DNA of 64,000 nt, taken from the NCBI GenBank assembly GCA_965248775.1, contig OZ252150.1:2728001-2792000 (forward strand), given 5' to 3'. Shown here piece by piece: positions 44,846-53,640 of the stretch. Made by a program: the position numbers and the translations under genes. Source of the DNA: JBHHUI01 sp965248775 (GTDB lineage Bacteria > Chloroflexota > Anaerolineae > Anaerolineales > JBHHUI01). Position 1 is the first letter of the stretch. Every line of letters begins with the position of its first letter. The notes beneath the pieces were generated by a model. It did no database searches. It saw only the letters and a list, made by a program, of their open reading frames with translations, and had not been told where the DNA came from.

Positions 44846-46403
44846 CTTTAGTTTCCGCTAACGCTAAGAAAGGTCAAGTCCTTGGGCGACCTTGAGCTTC
44901 GCGAAAATACTGCTTATTCAAAAAGAATGCGCGAATTCAAGGCGATAAAGGCGCTCTCCCGTGACCCCGGACCCACGGGACGGGGTGGCTCGCTTATGAC
45001 CCAATATTCCGGTCTGCAAATGGTCTGTCTTGGATCTTTTTTTGAAATTGTAGGATTATTCCAGGCCAACTTTGATAAATCGGCCTTGGCTAACGTTCTG
45101 CGTAGCCGGCCTGGTGTTTGTTTGGGCTTGCGGTCCCACACTTGCCCAGCGGCAGTGCTGGGGAAGCCAGATGCTTGCGGCGGCACTTGGTGAGCCAGCC
45201 AAGTCAACATATTGCCAGCGACCATCCCGAAGGCCAATAACCGCTCGCGACAGATTGGGTTGAAAACGAATTGTCGTTGCATACCCAGGATTATTTTGGA
45301 AACCAGGGGCGGATGTTCAACTGGCCAGCGGTCCAGATAAAAGCCATACACAACCCTCGGACGAAGTTCACGGACATTGGTAATAAGCACCCATGGCTTC
45401 TTATAGAGTGGGTCGTCAAATACAAATACATTCAGCAATTCATTGTCGGCCGCGACCTTTTGCGAGGCTAGCACAACATCGTTCCAAATCTTGACTCTTA
45501 TCTTGCGACTTTTCCGTCTAAAGCCATTGGTCTTGTCAGGTTGACAGGCTGTAATCAGATGGCCTTTATGAGTGCGATCTGTCGGTCGAATTCGTTCTCC
45601 ATATTCAGCTGGGCGTCCGCGCTTGGACGTGCGTTCAGGCAGATAATTACGCCGGAACACAGCATTGTTAGCCTTCCTGACAAGATAGCGCGCCATAGCC
45701 ACGCTTTGTATTTCGGTTACTTTGGCACCCGCATCATGCACTACGATGGCATCTTCTGGTAGCTTGGCTGCGATTTGTTTCAACGCCAATGCCTGTAGTT
45801 TAGATTGTCCGGCGACTTGCAGTCCGGTTTCGGAGACAATCTCCTTGAGAAGTCCCATTCGTTTTCCCGGTTTATCTTTGACACGCCCAACTTCACACAC
45901 CAGCGCACACCCAACACCCAGCACCGCTTTGCCTGCTGACCCTCGGTAGTATTTCCCCTTGGCATCTTTCAAAGCAGGCCGCCCGACAAATGTCAGATCG
46001 ATATCCAGCGCACGATAACCTTGTCGATAGATGATTTCAAATTTGTTGCTACTCAATACTTGTGACCGCTGTGCATCGATAACTTCCTGCACGCTGTACA
46101 CACCTGTTCGCAACGTATTTTCTATCCGATGACATGTATCTGCTGAATAGCCACTTGCTGCCAACGCCGGGAATAATGCCCCGCGACTGTCAAGAAACTT
46201 GCCGCTCATTATGCTTAACATCAACTGCAGCATATTTTGATTGGTTCCCTTTGGCAGTCCTGCCACACAGTTTTCAACGAAAATTTGGGTTTGTTGTATT
46301 ATTGCGTCCATCGCAGATCGTGTTCCTTATTTGGTGTTTTGACCAACCCCATTTTTGAACACTTTCTGCGTTTTGTCACCCCCTCACTTAGCGGAAACTA
46401 AAG
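44846..46403. mobile_element. IS4-like insertion sequence
   Basis: 1558 bp bounded by perfect 16-base inverted repeats (CTTTAGTTTCCGCTAA at 44846-44861, its reverse complement at 46388-46403). Flanked by ATTA on both sides (44842-44845 and 46404-46407), a 4-base target duplication. The duplication is confirmed by the host gene, whose frame is restored when one ATTA is removed. Confidence 0.92.
44914..46311 (-). CDS. IS4-like DDE transposase
   Basis: A 465-residue transposase. Core motifs: Asp in ALDIDLTFVGRPALKD, Asp in AIVVHDAGAKVTEIQ, and YLDRWPVEHPPL with the Glu of a Y-x2-R-x3-E-like signature near residue 340, which fits the IS4 superfamily. The exact group was not recognised. A long C-terminal tail (SGFPSTAAGQVWDRKPKQ) is extra. 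The frame is complete, so the element may still be active. Confidence 0.88.
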   Translation of the reverse strand: MDAIIQQTQIFVENCVAGLPKGTNQNMLQLMLSIMSGKFLDSRGALFPALAASGYSADTCHRIENTLRTGVYSVQEVIDAQRSQVLSSNKFEIIYRQGYRALDIDLTFVGRPALKDAKGKYYRGSAGKAVLGVGCALVCEVGRVKDKPGKRMGLLKEIVSETGLQVAGQSKLQALALKQIAAKLPEDAIVVHDAGAKVTEIQSVAMARYLVRKANNAVFRRNYLPERTSKRGRPAEYGERIRPTDRTHKGHLITACQPDKTNGFRRKSRKIRVKIWNDVVLASQKVAADNELLNVFVFDDPLYKKPWVLITNVRELRPRVVYGFYLDRWPVEHPPLVSKIILGMQRQFVFNPICRERLLAFGMVAGNMLTWLAHQVPPQASGFPSTAAGQVWDRKPKQTPGRLRRTLAKADLSKLAWNNPTISKKDPRQTICRPEYWVISEPPRPVGPGSRESAFIALNSRILFE

Positions 46404-47393
46404 ATTACGACCTTCTTTTTTAGCGCGATACAGCGCATCATCTGCGTGGCTCATAATAACGTCCAAGCCCAGATTCACACCCGTTTCCTTCGTGATCCTG
46501 GTTACACCTTCGCTCACCTGTACCCTTAACACACCATAGCCAGGCAACTGCAATTTCAAGGCGTCTACGCTGACTCGGATGCGCTCAGCCACAATACCGG
46601 CATCTGACAGCGTCGCTCCGGGCAGCACCAGTAGAAATTCCTCGCCACCCCAACGCCCAGCCAAGTCGTAGGATCGTTTATTTTGGATGATAGTATCAGC
46701 CACTACCCGCAACACTTGATCGCCAACCAGATGCCCATGCTGGTCGTTCACTGCTTTGAAGCGGTCCGCGTCGATCAGGATTAGGCTCATAGCTGAATCC
46801 TCTCGGTACACCCTGTTCCATTCAATCGTAGCGCGCTGATGAATTGCTCTCCGATTGAGCAGACCGGTGAGACTATCGGTCATGGCCAGCGTCTCCATTT
46901 GTGTCAGGAGTTCATGCAATCGCCCTTCCAACTGTTTGCGCTCGACGACGCCGCGCCAGACGATAGAAGACAAGCTCAAATACAGAATGACAAAGGCGCC
47001 ACCAATAATGCCAAACGTGGTCAAACGCAGACTGTCTACGTCTTCAACAATATTGGGAATTGAATAGGGGTCAGATGGCTTCAATTCGCCCGCCATCATC
47101 GCCTCGCCATGCGCTTTTAACAATTCAACGTCCTGTTTGAGCCGGATCGATATGATTGTCGATAGAGCGATCGCGAGGATAAGCATTATCACAAAGCTGA
47201 TAACCGAGAACTGAACCAATTGATTTTTGCTTAAGTCATGCATTAACGTGCTGCGTATCCCAATATCACGAACGATAGTTCTCTCGCTCAGGTCCAAAAT
47301 CTTTAAGTTGTCGACATATTCTGGTTCCTGCAGCTTCTGCTCTGCATATTCGTCCGCAGTTACGCCCGGGTGCGAGACATTAATTGCGCTCAT
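46398..47393 (-). CDS. Diguanylate cyclase (GGDEF), C-terminus changed by IS insertion
   Basis: A 331-residue membrane protein that makes cyclic di-GMP. It has an N-terminal outside-facing part, two membrane segments (FSVISFVIMLILAIALSTII and FGIIGGAFVILYLSLSSIVW), a short coiled coil and a GGDEF domain (ALTDSLTGLLNRRAI-type start, GRWGGEEFLLVLPG active site). The last residues are EGRNL with a stop from the IS end; the original end RVCIYSHDELEK is now at 44803-44841. Loss of the last strand may weaken folding, but the active site is whole. The start shares ATGA with a small upstream frame. Confidence 0.88.
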   Translation of the reverse strand: MSAINVSHPGVTADEYAEQKLQEPEYVDNLKILDLSERTIVRDIGIRSTLMHDLSKNQLVQFSVISFVIMLILAIALSTIISIRLKQDVELLKAHGEAMMAGELKPSDPYSIPNIVEDVDSLRLTTFGIIGGAFVILYLSLSSIVWRGVVERKQLEGRLHELLTQMETLAMTDSLTGLLNRRAIHQRATIEWNRVYREDSAMSLILIDADRFKAVNDQHGHLVGDQVLRVVADTIIQNKRSYDLAGRWGGEEFLLVLPGATLSDAGIVAERIRVSVDALKLQLPGYGVLRVQVSEGVTRITKETGVNLGLDVIMSHADDALYRAKKEGRNL

Positions 47394-47644
47394 GAAAGCA
47401 CAGCCAAAGTGCTAGCAATAGCACGATAGCCCATCCAGCGAAGGGGTTTGATTGTTCTTCTGATATTGGAGATTGAAACATGTACGGTGGGTTCAAGATC
47501 ATCTTCCATGTAAGCTCCCTGCAATCTGATGTCTTGGTCAAGTCTCACCATATGGATTGCCGAAACACCCAGCGCGATTATTAACGTGCTCGGGAAGTTA
47601 GAGAATATGAACTGAAACAGTTCCGTTTTTCGTGAGCGACTCAT
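47390..47644 (-). CDS. Small membrane protein upstream of the cyclase, probably frameshifted
   Basis: An 84-residue frame starting at ATG 47644 after GGGAG. The first part looks real, with a membrane segment FPSTLIIALGVSAIHMV. The last 35 residues look unlike protein. In another frame the region 47380-47502 codes for MILNPPYMFQSPISEEQSNP followed by a clear membrane segment (WAIVLLLALWLCFHERN). A one-base shift near 47500 would join them into a two-TM protein. This could be a partner of the cyclase, which begins 4 bases inside this frame. Confidence 0.45.
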   Translation of the reverse strand: MSRSRKTELFQFIFSNFPSTLIIALGVSAIHMVRLDQDIRLQGAYMEDDLEPTVHVSISNIRRTIKPLRWMGYRAIASTLAVLS

Positions 47645-48212
47645 TTTATTCTCCCTATATTATTGTGATCATCGAAAGGACAATCCGGCTACTGGTGATT
47701 GACAATCAGTCAATTCGAAAGAACTTGGCATCGCTACGATTAAGATAGCCAAAATGCGTTAGCACTGGTTGCTGACGGGGACTTGAGTCCGCTTATGCAG
47801 ACTATGGTCAACTGCGAGAAGTAGCGAAGCGCTCTTCTATTAGACACAATCTTAAAAGAACTAGAAATGATTGATCAATAAAATGGAAGTGAAGATTTGT
47901 TAAATTTAGCGTATTGTTCTCAGGGAGCATGAAATACCTGCCAGATCCATCTAAAATGAGAGCCCCATCAATTGAACGGTGCAATAGTCAACCGGTTTCT
48001 ACTCAGAATCTCGGTTTCCCAGATCCCGGTTCCGTGGACTTGGATTTGCTTGTCTGGTGGGGGAGCCTTTCGGTCCCGCGAGGGCAAACAGGTAATATTT
48101 GGGTTAAGGCGATTATGTGGTGAGCATGCGCTTTTGGTGGAGATGTACTATTTTTTGGAAAATGTTCTACTGACTCCGGGTAAACGCGTTGACAATTATG
48201 TGTCCTTGAGAG
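47645..48212. other. 568 bases without a recognisable gene
   Basis: Open frames here are short and show no protein-like sequence. The region holds TGACAATCAGTCA (47700-47712), which has the TGAC-N5-GTCA form of the two sites in front of tetR. The part 47860-48000 is AT-rich. It lies between the ends of two minus-strand units and may hold the promoter of the cyclase unit and a decayed gene. Confidence 0.4.
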
Positions 48213-49022
48213 TCAGAGGGGTCGCGAGAATTCCTTCTTTCTATGCAATCGCCTCAGCCCAAGTGTAAGCAGAAACACTATCGAGAGAAACAAAAGGACA
48301 ACCCCCGACCAGAGAGCCCCACCGGTAGCAGGCAACGCGGTCGGAACCCGTGCCATTAGTCCAACCTGCGTCAGATGGTCTGATGAGCTACAAGTCTCAT
48401 CGGCATTGCCAACGACTGCGGATGCATTGTCATAGGGCTGCCATGTGCTGCTCTCTGCGTCGAAATAGCCAACCGATAAGTTTGCAGCGGCGCCCCCAGC
48501 GGAGAGGATGTCGGCGGGTGTGTGCGTGATGCAAATGTAGATCGGCGGCTCGAATCTTGTCTGTCCGGTGTTGGTTGTGATGTTGCATGTTGAGCGAATG
48601 ACGGATTGGCCGAGGAGCGCCACACCCCTTACAGTAGAGTTGGGTGTTAATATAAACTCGGTTCCATCAGGCATCGAACCAACCGGCACGATAACGCGCG
48701 TGTCTGTGCAGCCAGTGAGCGCGGAGTCAACTGCATCTTCGATCACATCGACCTTGGCAATACCATCATCAACCCGGGCAGCATCAGTACCGGAATAACA
48801 CATTGCGCCGCTGGGAAACTCGGACTGATTGATATCTAGCCCGCTGGCCGAATAGCCGTTCGGCGGGCTGAAACAGAGCTGTACATTATCGTACGTTACC
48901 GTCACACCATCGAGATAGTGATTCCCTCCTGTGGCGCTTTGTTCACCATCGTCGACAAACGCGACACCATAGTAGCAATTCAAAGAATATACCGCATCAC
49001 TCCCGGTGACCGTGCTACCCAC
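48213..49022 (-). pseudogene. C-terminal part of a glycine-rich LPXTG surface protein
   Basis: In the same frame as the N-terminal part at 49263-49826, and open without a stop upstream to about 49255. The sequence between is Gly-rich, then comes a Cys-containing domain (NCYYGVAFVDDGEQ, CSPPN-like LCFSPPNGYS, TCNITTNTGQTRFEPPIYIC) and a YFDAESSTWQPY plus SDHLTQVGLMARV ending as in anchor domains. LPATGG, a membrane segment (VVLLFLSIVFLLTLGL) and RRLHRKK close it: a complete sortase sorting signal. The segment is fully open but has been cut from its signal peptide by two stop codons. Confidence 0.72.
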
Positions 49023-49262
49023 AAACGATGTATCTGGATCGCAGCCGAAAACTGGAGTGATCGTTACGCTGCCATTACTGGAATTGACGCCGCTCGACAG
49101 CGTGCCGCCGGTTGGAACGAAACCGGAACCGCCACCGCCGCCGTTAACACCTACGCCGCCCGCGCCGGCACCACCGGTGCCTTGAACGCCTGCATTACCA
49201 CTAACACCACCAGCCCCACCGGCCCCACCGCTGCCTGTGTGCCACCACCGCCACCGTCACCG

Positions 49263-49826
49263 TCACCAGGGGCAAGCGGTGCCATTTTTTCCTGCGGAAC
49301 CGATCGTACCGCCACCCGTGCCGCCTACACCACCGTTGCCGGCCCCGCCGCCACCGCCGCCACCGCCGGCAACGATAAGACGGTCGGCCAAGGCAAATAC
49401 ACTGCGCCGAATATCGGATGCACCGCCACCACCACCACCCGACTGGTTACCTGCCGTACCCACGCCGCCACCATTGAATCCAGCAGTCCCCCCACCTCCA
49501 TTACCGTCTCCCCCCTGACCCCCGACATTAACCTGTAACGTTTCGCCCGGCGTCACTGCGATCGTAGCTGTGGCTTGACCGCCGAGACCTCCTGCATTTC
49601 CCTTATTGCCAGACCCGCCCTGCGCGCCATTGAGGACCACCGTGATCTGCGTAACGTCCGCCGGGACTATGTACGTCTGGGCCGCGCCGGTGAAAGCAAA
49701 TGTTGTCGCTTGATGGCTGGGTGCAGCGTGGACTCCGAAAGATGCTGCTCCCGACCCGAGCAGCAAGACCAGCGCGCAAACGCTGACGATTCGTATTAAA
49801 GTCGGTAGGGGCAATTGTCGTCTCAT
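49263..49826 (-). pseudogene. N-terminal part of the glycine-rich LPXTG surface protein
   Basis: It has a signal peptide (IVSVCALVLLLGSGAASFGVHA), then a beta domain with FAFTGAAQTYIVPADVTQITV, then a glycine-rich part of long GGxGG runs. Translation stops at a TGA around 49263 after NGTACPW. Just after it, a short stretch is open in another frame (GDGDGGGGGTQ), and then the first frame is open again to the end. Two indels that cancel each other would explain this, in a sequence made of GGT/GAC repeats where slippage or assembly errors are common. Confidence 0.72.
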
Positions 49827-49898
49827 AAACACGTGCAGTTATTTAAAATATCTAGTAACTGCACAGTCCCGCGCAGTGCCGAGCACACTGCATCGGTA

Positions 49899-49926
49899 TA
49901 CCAACCCAGTTCGTTTGGTACTGGGT
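49899..49926. terminator. Overlapping inverted repeats downstream of mutL
   Basis: ACCCAGT (49904-49910) pairs with ACTGGGT (49920-49926), and TACCAA (49899-49904) can alternatively pair with TTGGTA (49915-49920). They lie between the end of mutL and the start of the surface protein on the same strand. No T-run is seen, so terminator function is uncertain. Confidence 0.3.
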
Positions 49927-49970
49927 GGACTGCACGGGGCAAATGCTAGTTGCCTGAGATGACAATCAGA

Positions 49971-51752
49971 TTAAACGCGCTTGAATTGCTTCTCAAGCAA
50001 ATCGACGCTCAAGTGGATCATCGTTGGACGTCCGTGCGGACAGGTGCGCGGGGCGCGACATTGCTCAAGACTACGCACCATGGCCTGCTGTTCTTCGGGT
50101 GCCAATACCTGCCCGGCCTTAACGGCCGCTCGTTTGCAGACGCGTGCGATCAGACGTGCTTCCACCTGATCCTGTAGCGGCGTTTCATCTTCCTCGAAAT
50201 CTTCTATCACCACCTGCACTGCCTGACGAGGGTCCAACCCACCCAGCACAGCCGGCAACGAGCGTACGAGAAACGTGTGTCCGCCGAACGGCTCCACGGA
50301 AAAGCCCAGTGTTTGCAACGTATTCAATTGATCGTTGAGTAACGTCGCGGCCTCCGGCGGGACTTCAACCGCGACCGGCTCCAGGAGCGCCTGCGAGACC
50401 ACCTCCGAAGCAGCGGCCTGCAACTGGAACGCTTCATACAAAATACGCTCGTGGGCTGCATGCTGGTCGATGAGATAGATACCGTCCGGCCCTTCAGCAA
50501 CGATGTATGCTGCGCCCACTTGTCCAATAACGCGCAAGAGCGGCATGGACGTTTCGGGGAGTGTTTGCTGCGCGAGTGTATCAGGCTGATTTGTGTCTTC
50601 ATTGCTGGAAGCGATGGCATCCGTTGCGTTCGTTTCCGGATAGCTCGACTGTTGCGGCGTAAAGAACGTACCAGTCCACAACGGCGTGTGCGTTTTTTCG
50701 TCTGTCCCGCTCGACCAGTGTTTTGGTTCCAGGGCCGGGACCGGCGCGCGGTCGAGCAGTGTGCGCCGCACTGCGCGCGAGACTGCATGGAAAGCCTGAT
50801 CACCACTCCGAAAGCGGACCTCGGCTTTGGTTGGATGCACGTTCACATCCACATCCTGCGGCGGGACTCGCACCACAAGCACAGCTAGTGGATAACGCCC
50901 CACCATGAGCAGTGTGTGGTAGGCCTGCAGGACAGCCGCGTTGAGGCGTTGGTCTTGAATCCAGCGACCATTCACAATCAATGTGATCTCACGCCGATTC
51001 GCGCGGTTTAGCGCCGGCGGGCTGATGAATCCAGCGACCGTTATTTCACCATTGCCGTGCTCCATCAGCGTGCGCGGAACGCCGATCTCCAACATTTCTT
51101 GGGACACTTTCACGGTGTAGATCGCCGTGAGTACATCTCGCAAATTGCCGCTGCCAGTGGTCTGGAAATTAGTACGGTTGTCGAACCGCAGCTGGAAGCG
51201 CACCTGAGGGTAGGCCATCGCCAACCGTGTGACGTAGCGCGTGATCCAACGTCGTTCGGCGGTATCAGATTTGAGGAACTTAAGGCGGGCGGGGACGTTG
51301 TAGAAGATGTTTTCGACAGAGATGACGGTGCCGCGTGGGGCTCCGATGGGCGTGCGCCGTTGAACGCTGCCGCCCTCCGCGCGCAGCTCCGTGCCACTCT
51401 CCTCGTCTCCGACACGCGTCATCAACTTCATGCGACTGACCGAGGCAATGGCAGCCAGTGCTTCCCCTCGGAAGCCCAATGTGTGCACTGCAAACAAGTC
51501 GTCCGCCGCGACGAGTTTCGAGGTGGCGTGCCGCTCCAAGGCCAGTTCAACCTCTGCTGCGGGTATGCCCTCGCCATCGTCCGAAACGCGCATCAGATTT
51601 CTCCCGCCGCCTTCGACGTCTACATTGATGGTGCGCGCGCCGGCATCCAGCGCATTTTCAACGAGTTCTTTTATAACGGAAGCAGGACGTTCGACGACCT
51701 CACCAGCGGCAATTTGGGAGGCAATCTCGTTGGACAACACGCGGATCGGCAT
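49971..51752 (-). CDS. mutL: DNA mismatch repair protein MutL with endonuclease motif
   Basis: A 593-residue protein that couples mismatch recognition by MutS to strand cutting. The N-terminal GHKL ATPase has ELVENALDAGA, SDDGEGIP, GFRGEALAAIASVS and FYNVPARLKFLKS. The C-terminal part has the metal site IDQHAAHERILYE (DQHA-x2-E-x4-E) and CPHGRPT, so it is a latent endonuclease, as in bacteria without MutH and Dam. TACAAT (51760-51765 on the minus strand) ends 7 bases before the ATG, with no ribosome binding site; probably leaderless. MutS is not in the window. Confidence 0.96.
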   Translation of the reverse strand: MPIRVLSNEIASQIAAGEVVERPASVIKELVENALDAGARTINVDVEGGGRNLMRVSDDGEGIPAAEVELALERHATSKLVAADDLFAVHTLGFRGEALAAIASVSRMKLMTRVGDEESGTELRAEGGSVQRRTPIGAPRGTVISVENIFYNVPARLKFLKSDTAERRWITRYVTRLAMAYPQVRFQLRFDNRTNFQTTGSGNLRDVLTAIYTVKVSQEMLEIGVPRTLMEHGNGEITVAGFISPPALNRANRREITLIVNGRWIQDQRLNAAVLQAYHTLLMVGRYPLAVLVVRVPPQDVDVNVHPTKAEVRFRSGDQAFHAVSRAVRRTLLDRAPVPALEPKHWSSGTDEKTHTPLWTGTFFTPQQSSYPETNATDAIASSNEDTNQPDTLAQQTLPETSMPLLRVIGQVGAAYIVAEGPDGIYLIDQHAAHERILYEAFQLQAAASEVVSQALLEPVAVEVPPEAATLLNDQLNTLQTLGFSVEPFGGHTFLVRSLPAVLGGLDPRQAVQVVIEDFEEDETPLQDQVEARLIARVCKRAAVKAGQVLAPEEQQAMVRSLEQCRAPRTCPHGRPTMIHLSVDLLEKQFKRV

Positions 51753-51846
51753 GGGGGAGATTGTAACATTTGATCCACTAATTCCAGTGGCACCACTAAC
51801 TTACTTAGTGACTCAGTATTTGCCCTAACGATGCGCTCGAGTCAGA

Positions 51847-51905
51847 TTGGGGCAAAAACTGAGTAGTGATATACTGACCGGCAGTCAATTACTGACCGAG
51901 AGTCA
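51847..51905 (+). promoter_or_regulatory. tetR promoter with two operator-like palindromes
   Basis: TTGGGG (51847-51852), 17 bases and TATACT (51870-51875) form a promoter candidate. TGACCGGCAGTCA (51875-51887) touches the -10 box and TGACCGAGAGTCA (51893-51905) lies 18 bases further, 5 bases before the ATG of tetR. Both are TGAC-N5-GTCA palindromes with nearly the same centre. The arrangement is what autorepression by the TetR protein would need. Confidence 0.7.
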
Positions 51906-51910
51906 TAATC

Positions 51911-52579
51911 ATGACGAATCAGATTACCACTCCTACCCCGGCGCGTACACGACGCGAACGCGAATCACAAAAGCGGCGTGAGGCAATCCTGGAAGCGGCG
52001 CGGCAAGTCTTCTTTGACAAAGGCATTCAAGTTGCGACCGTTGAAGATGTTGCCGCGCAAGCCGAAATTGCCAAGGGCACTGTTTATCTCTACTTCCCCA
52101 GCAAAGAAGAATTAATTGCGCAACTGCTCCTGCAAGGACTCGACCTGTTACTAGAGTCGCTCGACACAGCCTTTGACGAAGGTGTCAAACGAACCGCGAG
52201 TGAGCGCCTGCGTCGGTTGGCGGAGGCGTATTTGGAGTTTGCCGGAGAGCGGCCGAACTATTTCCGCCTCATCATGGCCTATGACCGTGGCCAATTCCAG
52301 GAGTCGATTTCCGGCGAGCTTTATCAGAGAATTTTCGACCGCTCAAAGGAAGGATTGCAATGGATCATGCGTACCATCGAGCAAGGCATGCAAGACGGGG
52401 AATTCAGCTCTGGGAATGCTCGTGAGCGGGCCGGAATGGCCTGGGCTGCCCTCAATGGCGTGCTTGTGCTGTTCGGCCATCCTTTGCGGCGCGCGCTGCT
52501 CGAAACAGACATCGAAGCCATTTATGCTGGTGTGCTCGATATGATCCTGCGCGACCTGCACACCGCTCCTCCGATCTAA
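51911..52579 (+). CDS. TetR/AcrR-family transcriptional regulator
   Basis: A 222-residue repressor. The N-terminal helix-turn-helix is typical (REAILEAARQVFFDKGIQVATVEDVAAQAEIAKGTVYLYFPSKEELI in that region, residues about 22-68). The C-terminal ligand domain is helical and includes RPNYFRLIMAYDRGQF. Two palindromes in its promoter suggest it controls itself. The downstream genes, a small membrane protein and a peptidase, may belong to its regulon. The ligand is unknown; C-terminal helices of this kind often bind fatty acids or drugs. Confidence 0.92.
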   Translation: MTNQITTPTPARTRRERESQKRREAILEAARQVFFDKGIQVATVEDVAAQAEIAKGTVYLYFPSKEELIAQLLLQGLDLLLESLDTAFDEGVKRTASERLRRLAEAYLEFAGERPNYFRLIMAYDRGQFQESISGELYQRIFDRSKEGLQWIMRTIEQGMQDGEFSSGNARERAGMAWAALNGVLVLFGHPLRRALLETDIEAIYAGVLDMILRDLHTAPPI

Positions 52580-52596
52580 GCGCCTCCTACCTGCGA

Positions 52597-52890
52597 ATGT
52601 TATTCGGATTAAACTGGTCCACGATCGGCATCCTCACCCTCGCATGCCTCTTTATCTTAATTGGCTATTTGCGTGTGGAGAAAAGTGGGCGCATCATCTC
52701 GCTCTTCCTGTTAGTAATGCCGCTCTGTTATGTAATCTGGATTTGGACGAGTCATAACAAAGAACGGACAGAAATGTGGATTGCGCTGGCAGCCGCCGCC
52801 CTGCTTTACTTCCTTTGGCATGGCTTCTACGGACACCGTTTGCCAAAGCCCTCCAGCGACAATATTAAAGTCTGGGGGCAGGATGATTAG
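52597..52890 (+). CDS. Small three-TM membrane protein
   Basis: A 97-residue protein starting 17 bases after tetR. Three hydrophobic segments (IGILTLACLFILIGYL, IISLFLLVMPLCYVIWIW, MWIALAAAALLYFLWHGF) and a short polar tail. Position makes it a likely co-transcribed target of the TetR repressor. No family was recognised. Confidence 0.65.
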   Translation: MLFGLNWSTIGILTLACLFILIGYLRVEKSGRIISLFLLVMPLCYVIWIWTSHNKERTEMWIALAAAALLYFLWHGFYGHRLPKPSSDNIKVWGQDD

Positions 52891-52911
52891 AACAAATGGA
52901 AGCACTCTGAC

Positions 52912-53640
52912 TTGAGATTAATATATTTATGGATTGGATCGCTGGGGCTTGGCATACTTCTAACAGCATGTGGAGGCGCTACACCCGCTAGCGCTCCGAC
53001 AGAACTCCCGATCCCGACCGAGACAGCCCCACCGGAACCGACCGTCGCTCCTTCCCCTACAGTTGAACTTGCTACAGCACCTGTTGTTGATGAACCGGCA
53101 CAGATTTCAGGCAGTGCCGACATCACCTTTTTCCTCTTCGAAGATTATCTGATCGAACCATTTGTATTGCTCGAAGATATGGCCGGGTTCGTTGCACGGG
53201 ATTTTGAATTCGAGATCACACCCGCCGATCAGATCGTTGGTCCGCTGATCAAAACTGGCGATGATAGCTGGGAATATCGCCTCCATCTCCCGGTACTTCC
53301 ACCGGGCACTTCTGTTGACGTGGATAACGACGGTGAAACTGAAACCGGTGTGCAAGTCTATGCCGTTTCTGTGCAGGCCAATCTGGAAGACGATATCTTC
53401 CTGAACCGTGATGAGTATCACGGCTGGTCCACGCTGTGGGCCTCAACACGAAATGATAGTGAAAACGAGGACGAGGTCATCGGAGGAAAATTGATCGTTT
53501 GGGTGGCTGATGATCAGCAAGCCTTCCCAAGCGGCTTCGGCGACGATGGTCTGCTTTTCACAGCTGACGATCCCAGTGTGGCCATCCCTTCGGGTTATAC
53601 CATCGTCGACCTGGACGCTTCACCCTTTCGAGTTCTATAA
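52912..53640 (+). pseudogene. Lipoprotein S41-type peptidase, 5' part (frameshifted)
   Basis: Start TTG 52912. A lipoprotein signal (LGILLTACGG, Cys 20) is followed by a Pro/Thr-rich spacer and a beta-rich N-terminal domain of about 180 residues (DDSWEYRLHLPVLPPG, GGKLIVWVADDQQ). The frame ends at a TAA after DLDASPFRVL. With one T removed from the TTT at 53626-53628 it reads DLDASPFEFYKEANPDITLY and runs on to 55426. So this is the first 235 codons of a gene of about 838 codons. Confidence 0.82.

Noticed and set aside
48918..49538. A 206-codon plus-strand frame rich in Thr/Pro/Ala
   Set aside because: Antisense of the Gly-rich surface protein; composition follows from the opposite-strand Gly codons.
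49040..49600. Gly-rich GGC/GGT repeats as a tandem repeat or CRISPR-like array
   Set aside because: No regular unit or spacer; the repetition comes from Gly codons of the surface protein.
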